DNA of 64,000 nt from an uncultured Butyricicoccus sp. (lineage in GTDB: Bacteria > Bacillota > Clostridia > Oscillospirales > Butyricicoccaceae). The DNA lies in NCBI GenBank assembly GCA_934532985.1, contig CAKTAV010000001.1:1-64000 (forward strand). Direction: 5' to 3'. Under the pieces are notes generated by a model. That model saw nothing but the letters and a program-made list of their open reading frames with translations, did not search any database and was not told the origin of the DNA. The position numbers and the translations under genes are program-made. Position 1 is the first letter of the stretch, and every line of letters starts with the position of its first letter. Shown here one piece after another: positions 8,338 through 16,078 of the stretch.

Positions 8338-8889
8338 TTACTCCTCTTTCGGGATGCGTTCCAAAATAACAACGCTGTCCCGTCCGTCCACTTCCTTGAG
8401 CAGAACGCGAACGGTTTCCTCCTGCGAAGTCGGCACATTTTTTCCGATATAATCCGGTCGGATCGGCAGCTCGCGGTGTCCACGGTCCACCAGCACCGCC
8501 AGCTGAATGCGGCGTGCCCGTCCGACGCGCAAAATTGCCTCCAGCGCGGCGCGCGCCGTGCGTCCGGTACACAGGACGTCATCCACGATAATCACCGTCT
8601 TTTGTTCGATATCGGAAATTTCCAGCTGCGGCAGCGGGTGCTGTGTCCGCCCCCGGTTGTCATCGCGGAACGCCGTGATGTCCAGCGGCAGTGTCTGCGG
8701 GCAAACGCCCTCCACATCCTCAATCTTCGCCGCCATGCGTTCCGCGAGGTATTCGCCGCGGGTGCACACACCCGCCAGCACCAGATTTTTGCCGCCGTGG
8801 TTCTTTTCAATGATCTCATAGGAAATTCGGTTGATCGCACGGCGCACCGCGCTCTCCTCCATAATTTCCGCCTTTTCTCTCTGCACCAT
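8338..8889 (-). CDS. pyrR: PyrR: pyr mRNA-binding attenuation regulator / uracil phosphoribosyltransferase
   Basis: PyrR binds the leader RNA of pyr operons when UMP is high and promotes termination; most homologues also convert uracil and PRPP to UMP. The 183 residues carry the type I PRTase PRPP-binding motif VIIVDDVLCTGRTARA (99-114) and the RNA-contact region around TAFRDDNRGR (72-81). Start ATG 8889 has GAAGGG about 7 nt upstream. It is the first gene of its own target operon; the leader at 8916-9042 has a recognisable PyrR loop and attenuator, so autoregulation is well supported by sequence. Confidence 0.97.
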   Translation of the reverse strand: MVQREKAEIMEESAVRRAINRISYEIIEKNHGGKNLVLAGVCTRGEYLAERMAAKIEDVEGVCPQTLPLDITAFRDDNRGRTQHPLPQLEISDIEQKTVIIVDDVLCTGRTARAALEAILRVGRARRIQLAVLVDRGHRELPIRPDYIGKNVPTSQEETVRVLLKEVDGRDSVVILERIPKEE

Positions 8890-8915
8890 CGCATTCCCTT
8901 CTTGTCAACGGACAA

Positions 8916-8958
8916 TAAAAAAACGGCTTTCTGCACCTTTGGTAGGGTCAGAAGCCGT
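8916..8958 (-). terminator. Attenuator terminator in the pyr leader
   Basis: On the minus strand ACGGCTTCTG (8958-8949) pairs with CAGAAAGCCGT (8933-8923; one A bulged), followed by seven Ts (8923-8917). It lies between the PyrR loop and the pyrR start. The terminator loop contains AAAGGTGC (8941-8934), the exact complement of GCACCTTT (9032-9025) at the base of the PyrR loop, a likely antiterminator pairing. Confidence 0.9.
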
Positions 8959-8998
8959 CAACGGGCACACTACGCCCTTTGAATCCTATCATCCGCCG

Positions 8999-9027
8999 CC
9001 TTGCAAAACTCACGGGTTTTGCTTAAA
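8999..9027 (-). promoter_or_regulatory. PyrR-binding RNA element
   Basis: The minus strand gives a stem GCAAAAC / GTTTTGC closed on the loop CCGTGA, flanked by TTTAA on the 5' side and AAGG on the 3' side. This fits the PyrR binding loop consensus (loop CNGNGA). Position about 15 nt after the predicted start of transcription and upstream of the attenuator fits PyrR control. Confidence 0.85.
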
Positions 9028-9048
9028 GGTGCATTTTTATTCGTTCTT

Positions 9049-9077
9049 ATTATATACCCCCGCTATTTTTTTGTAAA
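9049..9077 (-). promoter_or_regulatory. Sigma-A promoter of the pyrR-pyrF-carAB operon
   Basis: TTTACA (9077-9072) and TATAAT (9054-9049) with a 17-nt spacer on the minus strand. Transcription would start near 9042, just before the PyrR element. Confidence 0.88.
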
Positions 9078-9258
9078 TCCTCTTGGATTCAAAACTTTTC
9101 ATAAATTGAATCAACATGTCCGTCTATCTGCACAAAGCCTTGGAAATTGGCGGTTTCTGGACAGTGGTTTTGGATAGCGGCGTATCTTTTTATCCATTGT
9201 TTCCCACAACATATTTCGCCCTTTTTCGGGCATGCTATTATCGGAAGGAGAGGATTGC

Positions 9259-9453
9259 ATGAGAGCCACGTTATTCACCGCCGGTATTTTAGCCGGCCTG
9301 ACCGGCGCCGCCGTCACGGCGTACGCCATGAAACAGACCATGCCGGGAACGGAAATGGGGTACAACGTATCCCGCGCCGCCCATCGCACCGCCGGAGCGG
9401 TCAGCTCCATGGCACATGAGGCGGCGGACGCCGTCGATCATCTCGTCCGCTGA
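9259..9453 (+). CDS. Small membrane-associated protein of unknown function
   Basis: 64 residues starting MRATLFTAG. The first 24 residues form one glycine/alanine-rich hydrophobic segment, followed by a polar, His- and Ala-rich tail (SRAAHRTAGAVSS). I chose ATG 9259 because GGAAGGAGAGG lies 5-10 nt upstream. The layout resembles short YtxH-like or spore-associated membrane proteins, but I do not recognise a family. It has its own terminator and is divergent from the pyr operon. Confidence 0.7.
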   Translation: MRATLFTAGILAGLTGAAVTAYAMKQTMPGTEMGYNVSRAAHRTAGAVSSMAHEAADAVDHLVR

Positions 9454-9464
9454 TACAAGGCAGG

Positions 9465-9506
9465 GCGCGCTGTGATTGCTTCATGGCGCGCTTTCTTTTT
9501 TATGCT
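9465..9506 (+). terminator. Rho-independent terminator
   Basis: GCGCGC arms (9465-9470 and 9486-9491) with a T-rich tail (CTTTCTTTTTT) after the small membrane protein gene. Confidence 0.75.
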
Positions 9507-9544
9507 TTTTGACCAAAAAGAACGCATAAAACCGCGACAAAAGA

Positions 9545-9573
9545 TTGCAATATAGCTGTTATTTTTTTATAAT
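9545..9573 (+). promoter_or_regulatory. Sigma-A promoter of the SPFH/TPM operon
   Basis: TTGCAA (9545-9550), 17-nt spacer, TATAAT (9568-9573); the start codon of the SPFH gene is 51 nt further on with AAAGGGG before it. Confidence 0.8.
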
Positions 9574-9624
9574 ATAAGTATTATATATCATTCCATCCGT
9601 TACATACAGAAAGGGGTTTGCCTT

Positions 9625-11025
9625 ATGGGCCTTATCAAAGCCGGTGTCGGCGCCTTGGGCGGCACGCTTGCCGACCAGTGGAAGGAATTTTTCTACTGCG
9701 AAGCGATGGACAAAGATGTCCTCATGACCAAGGGAATCAAACAGACCAGCCGACGCTCCTCCAACAAGCACGGAAACGACAATATCATCTCCCGCGGCTC
9801 CGGCATTGCGGTTGCCGACGGGCAGTGCATGATTATCGTCGAGCAGGGCAAGGTCGTGGAATTCTGCGCCGAGCCCGGCGAATATACCTATGATTCCTCC
9901 ACGGAGCCAAGCCTGTTTTCCGGCAAGCTGGGTGACAGCATCAAGGAAACCTTCCGCCTTGTCGGAAAACGCTTTACCTTTGGTGGTGACACCGCGAAGG
10001 ATCAGCGTGTCTATTACTTTAACATGAAGGAGCTGGTCGACAACAAATTCGGCACGCCCAATCCCATCCCGTTCCGCGTGGTGGACCGCAACCTCGGTCT
10101 GGATGTCGATGTCTCCGTCCGCTGCTCCGGTGTATATTCCTATCGTATCGCCGATCCCCTGCTGTTTTACACCAATGTCTGCGGCAACGTCAGCGACGAG
10201 TACACCCGTGACGAGCTGGACAGCCAGCTGAAAACCGAATTCATCAGCGCCTTGCAGCCCGCCTTTGGCGCGCTCTCGGATCTGGAGCTGCGCCCCAATC
10301 AGCTGGTCGCGCACACTGCCGAGCTGGAAAACGCGATGAACACCGCCCTTTCGGACAAGTGGGGCTCACTGCGCGGTCTGAAGATCGTCAGCATCGCCCT
10401 CGGTTCGCTGTCGCTTCCGGACGAAGACGCGGAAATGATCAAGCAGGCGCAGCGCACCGCCATTCTTCGCGATCCCACCATGGCGGCCGCCACCCTGGTC
10501 GGCGCGCAGTCTGACGCGATGAAGGCCGCCGCCGCCAACGAATCCGGTGCGATGACCGGCTTTATGGGTATGGGCATGGCAATGAATAACGGCGGAGGTG
10601 CCAACGCACAGAATCTCTATACAATGGGTCAGCAAGCCCCCGCCGCACCGGCAGACACTGCCTCCAATGAATCTTGGTCGTGTTCCTGCGGCGCCACTGC
10701 CACCGGCAAATTCTGCCCAGAATGCGGCGCACCCAAGCCAAAGCCAATTTCGGTCGGCGCATGGAAGTGCTCCTGCGGCGCACTTTCCACCGGTAAATTC
10801 TGTCCGGAGTGCGGCGCACCCAAGCCGGCGGACAATGGCTGGACCTGTCCGTCCTGCGGTGCAGTAAATAAGGGCAAGTTCTGCTCCAACTGCGGCGCGA
10901 AAAAGCCTGCCTCTGCCCCGCTCTATCGCTGCGACAAGTGCGGCTGGGAGCCGGAGGATCCGGCGCACCCGCCCAAATTCTGTCCGGAGTGCGGGGATCC
11001 ATTTGATGATAACGACATTCAGTAA
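9625..11025 (+). CDS. SPFH-domain protein with C-terminal zinc ribbons (YdjI-like)
   Basis: 466 residues. The first 300 form an SPFH/band-7 domain of the YdjI/'virion core protein' group (MGLIKAGVGALGGTLADQW start; EFFYCEAM; FRVVDRNLGLDVDVSV). A glycine/methionine-rich linker (about 305-345) leads to four CxxC zinc-ribbon units (for example CSCGA...CPECGAPKP, repeated, and a final CDKCGW...CPECG). Bacillus ydjI lies in a pspA-linked operon thought to act at the membrane under envelope stress. Here the next two genes are ydjG- and ydjH-like but no pspA homologue is present. The molecular function is not established. Confidence 0.9.
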   Translation: MGLIKAGVGALGGTLADQWKEFFYCEAMDKDVLMTKGIKQTSRRSSNKHGNDNIISRGSGIAVADGQCMIIVEQGKVVEFCAEPGEYTYDSSTEPSLFSGKLGDSIKETFRLVGKRFTFGGDTAKDQRVYYFNMKELVDNKFGTPNPIPFRVVDRNLGLDVDVSVRCSGVYSYRIADPLLFYTNVCGNVSDEYTRDELDSQLKTEFISALQPAFGALSDLELRPNQLVAHTAELENAMNTALSDKWGSLRGLKIVSIALGSLSLPDEDAEMIKQAQRTAILRDPTMAAATLVGAQSDAMKAAAANESGAMTGFMGMGMAMNNGGGANAQNLYTMGQQAPAAPADTASNESWSCSCGATATGKFCPECGAPKPKPISVGAWKCSCGALSTGKFCPECGAPKPADNGWTCPSCGAVNKGKFCSNCGAKKPASAPLYRCDKCGWEPEDPAHPPKFCPECGDPFDDNDIQ

Positions 11026-11058
11026 GCCCACCATTTTCTACACAGAGGAGGCGATTGT

Positions 11059-12153
11059 TTGACAACTCTACAGGAATATAAATGCCCCTGCTGCGGCGGT
11101 GCCATCGCGTTTGACAGCTCCGCGCAAAAAATGAAATGTCCGTATTGCGACACGGAATTTGAAATGGAAACGCTTCGTTCCTACGACGAAGAGCTAAAGC
11201 AAAAATCCGACAGCAACATGCAGTGGGATACCACTGCCGGATCAGATTGGGACAGCGGCGAAGCCGATGGCCTGCGCACCTATGTCTGCCATTCCTGCGG
11301 CGGCTCAATTGTCACTGATGAAAATACGGCGGCAACTTCCTGTCCCTACTGCGGCAATCCGGTTGTGTTGATGGGGCAGCTTTCCGGCGCGCTCAAGCCG
11401 GACTTCGTCATCCCGTTTCAGCTGGATAAAAAGGCCGCCAAGCAGGCGCTCAAAAAGTATTACAACGGCAAAACTCTGCTGCCCAAGATCTTCAAGGATC
11501 AAAACCATATTGATGAAATCAAGGGCGTGTATGTTCCCTTCTGGCTGTTTGACGCCGACGCGGACGCGAACATTCGCTACCGTGCCACACGCATTCACTC
11601 GTGGAGTGACAGCGACTATGACTACACCGAGACCAGCTATTATTCCGTCTCGCGCGCCGGTTCCGTCGGCTTTGAGCGCGTCCCGGTGGATGGCTCGTCC
11701 AGTATGCCGGATGATCTGATGGAATCCATTGAGCCGTTTGACTTTTCTGCAGCGGTGGATTTCCAGACGGCATATCTCGCCGGATATTTCGCCGACAAAT
11801 ATGACGTGGATGCCGACGAGAGCATCACCCGCGCCAATCAGCGCATCAAACACAGCACGGAAAAGGCCTTTGCCGCCACCGTGCATGGCTATTCCTCCGT
11901 CGTGCCGGAGTATTCCAGCATCCAGCTGAAAAACGGCCAGACCAAATACGCCCTGTATCCGGTCTGGCTGCTGAACACCACATGGAACGACACGCACTAT
12001 TTGTTTGCAGTGAACGGACAAACCGGCAAAACCACCGGCGATCTTCCGGTGGACAAAAGCGCTGCATTCCGGTGGACAGTCGGTCTTTCGGTTGTGATGA
12101 GCGCTATCGTATATGGAATCGCAAAGCTTTTGTGGTTCTTCGGCATTTTGTAA
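11059..12153 (+). CDS. Zinc-ribbon membrane protein (YdjG-like)
   Basis: 364 residues from TTG 11059 (GAGGAGG 8-10 nt upstream). Two N-terminal zinc ribbons are visible: CPCCGG...CPYCD (about 9-31) and CHSCGG...CPYCG (about 77-99). The middle (KGVYVPFWLFDAD) is the typical YdjG core, and a single hydrophobic segment ends the protein (about 338-360). It follows the SPFH gene by 33 nt and the TPM gene starts 11 nt later, so all three are one operon. Its role is unknown; a membrane scaffold or redox-sensing role has been suggested for the family only by context. Confidence 0.85.
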   Translation: MTTLQEYKCPCCGGAIAFDSSAQKMKCPYCDTEFEMETLRSYDEELKQKSDSNMQWDTTAGSDWDSGEADGLRTYVCHSCGGSIVTDENTAATSCPYCGNPVVLMGQLSGALKPDFVIPFQLDKKAAKQALKKYYNGKTLLPKIFKDQNHIDEIKGVYVPFWLFDADADANIRYRATRIHSWSDSDYDYTETSYYSVSRAGSVGFERVPVDGSSSMPDDLMESIEPFDFSAAVDFQTAYLAGYFADKYDVDADESITRANQRIKHSTEKAFAATVHGYSSVVPEYSSIQLKNGQTKYALYPVWLLNTTWNDTHYLFAVNGQTGKTTGDLPVDKSAAFRWTVGLSVVMSAIVYGIAKLLWFFGIL

Positions 12154-12164
12154 GGGAGGGCTGC

Positions 12165-12995
12165 ATGATGAAACAACGACTTTTTTCCGCTCTGACCGCC
12201 CTTCTGCTCTGCCTATGCTTTGTCACTCCGGCCTTCGCCGCAAAGACCGACAGCACAGACGGCTTTGTTGATAAGTATTCCCGTGTGCAGGATTTTGCTG
12301 ATCTGCTCACGGACGATGAGGAGCAGTCTCTGCTCGTTCAGCTCGACGAAATCAGCGTTCGTCAAAAGATGGACATCATCGTGGCGACCACGAATGATTT
12401 GGACGGTCAATCCGTGCAGGACTATGCCGACGATCTCTACGATCAAGGCGAGTTCGGCTACGGGCCCGACAAGGACGGTCTCCTTCTGCTCATCAGTATG
12501 GAGGACCATGACTGGTACATATCCACTTGCGGCTATGGCATTACCGCCTTTACCGACGCCGGTATCCAGTATATCGGCGACCAGATCACGGACGATCTCG
12601 GTGACGGCAACTACGCCGCGGCGTTTTCTACGTTTGCACAGCAGTGCGATGCGTTTATCACACAGGCGCGAACCGATCGCCCCTATGACAACTCCAATCT
12701 GCCGCACGATCCTCTGTCCATCCTCTGGATTCCGATCTCCATCGCCGCCGGTATCACACTCGCGTGTCTCACCGTCAGCACGATGAAATCCCAGCTCAAG
12801 GGCGTGCGCAGTCAGCCCTCCGCTAACAGCTATCTGCGCAAGGACAGCCTGACTGTCACCGCGCGAAATGAGCTGTTTCTCTATCGCACGGTTTCCCGCC
12901 GTGAGCGGCCGAAGAACACCGATACCGACTCCGGTTCCAGCACGCACACCTCTTCCTCCGGACAAACCCACGGCGGAGGCGGCGGAAAATTCTAA
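12165..12995 (+). CDS. TPM-domain membrane protein (YdjH/YgcG-like)
   Basis: 276 residues with a signal peptide (about 1-26, ending TPAFAA), a TPM/Psb32 domain outside the membrane (about 35-170, with DGLLLLISMEDHDWYIS and the GYG motif), one membrane segment (about 185-205) and a Ser/Gly-rich tail ending HGGGGGKF, as in YgcG proteins. ATG codons at 12165 and 12168 follow GGGAGGG; either could be used. The TPM domain occurs in photosystem repair proteins and in proteins linked to phosphatase activity, but no catalytic function is shown here. It closes the SPFH operon. Confidence 0.85.
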   Translation: MMKQRLFSALTALLLCLCFVTPAFAAKTDSTDGFVDKYSRVQDFADLLTDDEEQSLLVQLDEISVRQKMDIIVATTNDLDGQSVQDYADDLYDQGEFGYGPDKDGLLLLISMEDHDWYISTCGYGITAFTDAGIQYIGDQITDDLGDGNYAAAFSTFAQQCDAFITQARTDRPYDNSNLPHDPLSILWIPISIAAGITLACLTVSTMKSQLKGVRSQPSANSYLRKDSLTVTARNELFLYRTVSRRERPKNTDTDSGSSTHTSSSGQTHGGGGGKF

Positions 12996-13020
12996 TCGGC
13001 AGATTTAATCACAGCAAAAA

Positions 13021-13065
13021 GCCCACGGTATTCCACGCAGGTTCACTGCGCAGAATGCCGTGGGC
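13021..13065. terminator. Bidirectional terminator between TPM and GGGtGRT genes
   Basis: Stem of 13 bp (GCCCACGGTATTC with GAATGCCGTGGGC), A-rich before and T-rich after, between two convergent genes. Confidence 0.9.
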
Positions 13066-13105
13066 AAATCTTTTATTCTATCGCTTCTGTTTGGAAACCA
13101 GCAGC

Positions 13106-14107
13106 TTAGCCGTTCAGAGCGGCATTAACGTCAACTGCAACGGCAACCGAAGCACCAACCATCGGGTTGTTGCCCATGCCGAGGAAGCCCATCATCTCTA
13201 CGTGTGCCGGTACAGAGGAAGAGCCTGCGAACTGTGCGTCCGAGTGCATACGACCCAGCGTATCCGTCATGCCATAGGAAGCCGGACCGGCTGCCATATT
13301 GTCCGGGTGCAGGGTACGACCCGTGCCGCCGCCGGAAGCAACCGAGAAGTACTTCTTGCCGATCTGCTGGCACTCCTTCTTATAGGTGCCGGCAACCGGA
13401 TGCTGGAAGCGGGTCGGGTTGGTCGAGTTACCGGTGATGGAAACGTCAACACCTTCATGATGCATGATTGCAACGCCCTCGCGAACATCATCTGCACCGT
13501 AGCAGCGAACCTTTGCGCGCTCGCCGTCGGAGTATGCAATCTCCTTGACGATGTTCAGCTCACCGGTGTAGTAATCAAACTTGGTCTGTACATAGGTAAA
13601 GCCGTTGATGCGGGAGATGATCTGTGCGGCGTCCTTGCCCAGACCGTTCAGGATAACCTGCAGCGGCTCCTTGCGGGCCTTGTTTGCCGAGCGAGCCAGA
13701 CCGATAGCGCCCTCTGCGGCAGCAAAAGACTCGTGACCTGCCAGGAAGGCAAAGCACTTGGTCTCTTCGCGCAGCAGCATTGCTGCCAGATTGCCGTGGC
13801 CCAGACCAACCTTGCGGTCCTCTGCAACCGAGCCCGGGATGCAGAATGCCTGAAGGCCGATGCCGATTGCCTCAGCGGCCTCCGGTGCGGACTTTACTTC
13901 CTTCTTAATCGCAATGGCTGCACCAACGGTGTACGCCCAGCAAGCGTTCTCAAACGCAATCGGCTGTACCGAGCGAACCGTAGCGGCCGGATCAATGCCC
14001 TTTGCCTTGCAGATCTCGGCACACTCTTCCACACTGGAGATACCGTACTCAGCGAGGACACCATTGATCTTATCAATTCTTCTCTCGTAACTTTCAAATA
14101 AAGCCAT
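13106..14107 (-). CDS. GGGtGRT protein (conserved, function unknown)
   Basis: 333 residues carrying the family signature SVASGGGTGRTLHPDN (about 270-285), close to a run of conserved Gly/Met segments (MMGFLGMGNNPMVGAS). The family is widespread in anaerobic Firmicutes and has no proven role. It lies 14 nt downstream of an IscU-like scaffold gene, the standard pairing, which points to iron-sulfur cluster or metal handling. Many conserved His and Cys residues are visible (GHGNLAA, MHHEG). Codon use is strongly biased to GTT/GCT as in ribosomal protein genes, suggesting high expression. GGAGG precedes the ATG. Confidence 0.9.
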   Translation of the reverse strand: MALFESYERRIDKINGVLAEYGISSVEECAEICKAKGIDPAATVRSVQPIAFENACWAYTVGAAIAIKKEVKSAPEAAEAIGIGLQAFCIPGSVAEDRKVGLGHGNLAAMLLREETKCFAFLAGHESFAAAEGAIGLARSANKARKEPLQVILNGLGKDAAQIISRINGFTYVQTKFDYYTGELNIVKEIAYSDGERAKVRCYGADDVREGVAIMHHEGVDVSITGNSTNPTRFQHPVAGTYKKECQQIGKKYFSVASGGGTGRTLHPDNMAAGPASYGMTDTLGRMHSDAQFAGSSSVPAHVEMMGFLGMGNNPMVGASVAVAVDVNAALNG

Positions 14108-14121
14108 GATTTCTGTCCTCC

Positions 14122-14814
14122 TTACTCTGCACGCGGGTCAATGAACTTGACGCCCTCTGCGTAACGGCCATATGTACTGGTGTTCTTCTCCATCGCCTCT
14201 GCCGGATCCATACCCTTGCGGATGGCCTCCATCATCTTGCCGAGGTGAACGAACTTATAGCCGATAACCAGATCGTCTGCGTCCAGAGCCATGCTCAGGC
14301 AGTAGCCCTCTGCCATCTCCAGATAGCGGGTGCCCTTTGCCTTGGTGCCGTACATCGTGCCAACCTGGCTTCTCAGACCCTTGCCCAGATCTTCCAGACC
14401 AGCGCCGATCGGCAGACCGTCTTCCGAGAACGCGGTCTGCGTGCGGCCGTATACAATCTGCAGGAACAGCTCACGCATTGCAACGTTGATTGCGTCGCAC
14501 ACCAGGTCGGTGTTCAGCGCCTCCAGCAGAGTCTTGCCCGGCAGGATTTCCGATGCCATAGCAGCGGAATGCGTCATGCCAGAACATCCAATGGTCTCCA
14601 CCAGAGCCTCTTCAATAATACCGTCCTTTACGTTCAGCGTCAGCTTGCACGCGCCCTGCTGCGGAGCACACCAGCCAACACCATGAGTCAAGCCGCTGAT
14701 ATCCTTGATTTCCATTGCCTGCGTCCACTTGCCCTCCTGCGGGATCGGAGCCGGGCCGTGGTATGCGCCCTTAGCAACCGGACACATGTGTTCCACTTCT
14801 GCGGAATAAATCAT
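14122..14814 (-). CDS. IscU/NifU-like iron-sulfur scaffold protein paired with GGGtGRT
   Basis: 230 residues. The NifU_N/IscU-like core has GWCAPQQGAC (about 47-56) and ETIGCSGMTHSAAMASEIL (about 73-91), which matches the IscU pattern of a Cys after a strand and a glycine-Cys-Gly/Ser loop before a helix; further Cys at DLVCDA and GYCLSM. It is longer than IscU (about 130) by a C-terminal extension that carries YKFVHLGKM. It probably assembles or carries a cluster for the GGGtGRT partner. It is first in a two-gene operon with a 200-nt leader and a near-consensus promoter. Confidence 0.85.
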   Translation of the reverse strand: MIYSAEVEHMCPVAKGAYHGPAPIPQEGKWTQAMEIKDISGLTHGVGWCAPQQGACKLTLNVKDGIIEEALVETIGCSGMTHSAAMASEILPGKTLLEALNTDLVCDAINVAMRELFLQIVYGRTQTAFSEDGLPIGAGLEDLGKGLRSQVGTMYGTKAKGTRYLEMAEGYCLSMALDADDLVIGYKFVHLGKMMEAIRKGMDPAEAMEKNTSTYGRYAEGVKFIDPRAE

Positions 14815-15014
14815 CGTTTTTTCCTCCTACTAGTATTCTCTTTCCGGAATGTCCAGAAAAGGTATCCTATGAAATGCATCAAGTCCATCGGAGACACCAC
14901 TCGCAGTCCACACGAGCCGTCCCGTATCCGTACAAAAAGCCGATGCTCTCACCAAATCCGCACCGGCTGTACACCGCTGTATCAAAGTCAGCGAGATACT
15001 GCATCTCATATTGC
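14815..15014 (-). ncRNA. Candidate structured 5' leader of the IscU-like/GGGtGRT operon
   Basis: About 200 nt separate the predicted transcription start (near 15014) from the start codon. Read on the minus strand it can fold into at least four hairpins: GAGAT/ATCTC; GTACA-GCCGGTGC with GCATCGGC-TGTAC; a branched arm built from CGGA/TCCG, GAC/GTC and CTCG/CGAG; and TTTCTGG/CCGGAAA near the ribosome site (14842-14859). I do not match it to a known riboswitch class. A 45-codon open frame (14879-15016) lies within it but its ATG coincides with the transcription start, so a structured RNA is more likely than a peptide. Confidence 0.45.
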
Positions 15015-15020
15015 ATTCCT

Positions 15021-15050
15021 ATTTTACCATTTTCCAGCCGCTTTTGTCAA
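15021..15050 (-). promoter_or_regulatory. Sigma-A promoter of the IscU-like/GGGtGRT operon
   Basis: TTGACA (15050-15045) and TAAAAT (15026-15021) on the minus strand with an 18-nt spacer. Confidence 0.8.
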
Positions 15051-15176
15051 CGAATATCACACATCCAGCCACATTTCTCCTGTTTTTTATCATTTTTCGG
15101 TCGTTTTCATGTATTTCTTCCGGCAATATCACCGTATCCTCCCGTCTCCCGACGATACTTTACACCATCTTTGCGC

Positions 15177-15217
15177 AAAAAAAGAACCAGAAAACGCTCA
15201 TACGCTCTCTGGTCCTT
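15177..15217 (-). terminator. Rho-independent terminator of the Ig-like protein gene
   Basis: Arms AGGACCAGA and TCTGGTTCT with a run of seven Ts on the minus strand, just after the stop at 15227. Between here and the promoter at 15050 I see nothing else. Confidence 0.8.
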
Positions 15218-15226
15218 TCTCATTTG

Positions 15227-15889
15227 TTAATCGTCATAATCATAATAGGGCGCATCCACAACCGTCACCGCAAACGTGATCTTCTGTCCGATCACACGAT
15301 TGGTGCAGGTCACCTCCGTGCTTCCCACCTTTGTGCCGCGAATTTCCACTTCATCGTCCCGCAGATCGTCGTCGTCAAACACGACGATTCCTTTCGCTCC
15401 CGTAATCGACCAGTGCAGATCGCGGTCGCGCACGCTCTTGCCCTTGCGCACCTCCAAATCGCGATCCTCGCCCAGCGAAATTGTCACGTTTTTCGCGCCA
15501 ACGCGATGAATCTTTTTGGATGCCGCCGATGCCTTCTTTACCGTAACAGTGTACGTCACCTTCTTGCTCGTGCCCTGAATACGGCACGTCACCTTTGCCG
15601 TACCCGTTTTCAGCGCCTTGATTCGCACCTCATCGTCCGTCCGGTCGCGGCTGACAATCTTGACAACCTTCTTTCCCTTGGTCACGCTCCATTTCAGGTC
15701 GTTCTCGTTGCCGTTGTGGTTCACTTCCAGCTCACGGTAATTGTCTGCCCGCATGGTCACCGCTTTTCGCCCATCGGCCGAAATCCACGTCGGCTTGCGG
15801 TAATCATCATAATCGGCAAACGCCGCCACACTTGTCAATACGCCGCAGCAAAGGACCAACGCGGCAATTCTCGCTAATTTCTTTTTCAT
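15227..15889 (-). CDS. Secreted protein with two bacterial Ig-like (BIG2-type) domains
   Basis: 220 residues from ATG 15889 (GAGGAGG 7 nt upstream); the open frame runs to 15982 but the signal peptide starts here (MKKKLARIAALVLCCG, cleavage near AAFA). Two similar domains follow (about 40-125 and 130-215), each with a WSVTKG/WSITGA strand, a D-x-(D/E)-V-x-I-(K/R) strand and a closing G-T/S-x-x-V-T-C strand, as in BIG2 domains. An Asp-rich stretch (VVFDDDDLRDDE) and a YYDYDD tail might bind metal. Probably a surface or matrix protein; no enzyme domain is present. Confidence 0.75.
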   Translation of the reverse strand: MKKKLARIAALVLCCGVLTSVAAFADYDDYRKPTWISADGRKAVTMRADNYRELEVNHNGNENDLKWSVTKGKKVVKIVSRDRTDDEVRIKALKTGTAKVTCRIQGTSKKVTYTVTVKKASAASKKIHRVGAKNVTISLGEDRDLEVRKGKSVRDRDLHWSITGAKGIVVFDDDDLRDDEVEIRGTKVGSTEVTCTNRVIGQKITFAVTVVDAPYYDYDD

Positions 15890-16028
15890 ACTAAATCCTC
15901 CTCTGTGTTTCTTTGGTATGTCATCCAGTGGATTTACCGGTTTTCTTGCTGTTATCATACCGGAGCAACATGAAAGGAACATGAAAAATCATTCTTTTTT
16001 TCTCATTTTCTTGTCCTTCAACTTTTGT

Positions 16029-16057
16029 GACACCCTTGCTTTCTCCGGCATAGAATA
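16029..16057 (+). promoter_or_regulatory. Candidate sigma-K promoter of dpaAB
   Basis: CATAGAATA (16049-16057) fits the sigma-K -10 element CATAnnnTA exactly, with AC at 16030-16031 about 17 nt upstream as the -35 core. spoVF (dpaAB) is a sigma-K target in Bacillus. Confidence 0.6.
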
Positions 16058-16078
16058 AGGCAAAGGGAGGGATGGCAG

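Noticed and set aside
14879..15016. 45-codon minus-strand frame in the IscU operon leader
   Set aside because: Its ATG coincides with the predicted transcription start and has no ribosome site; the same DNA folds into strong hairpins, so I kept it as leader RNA.
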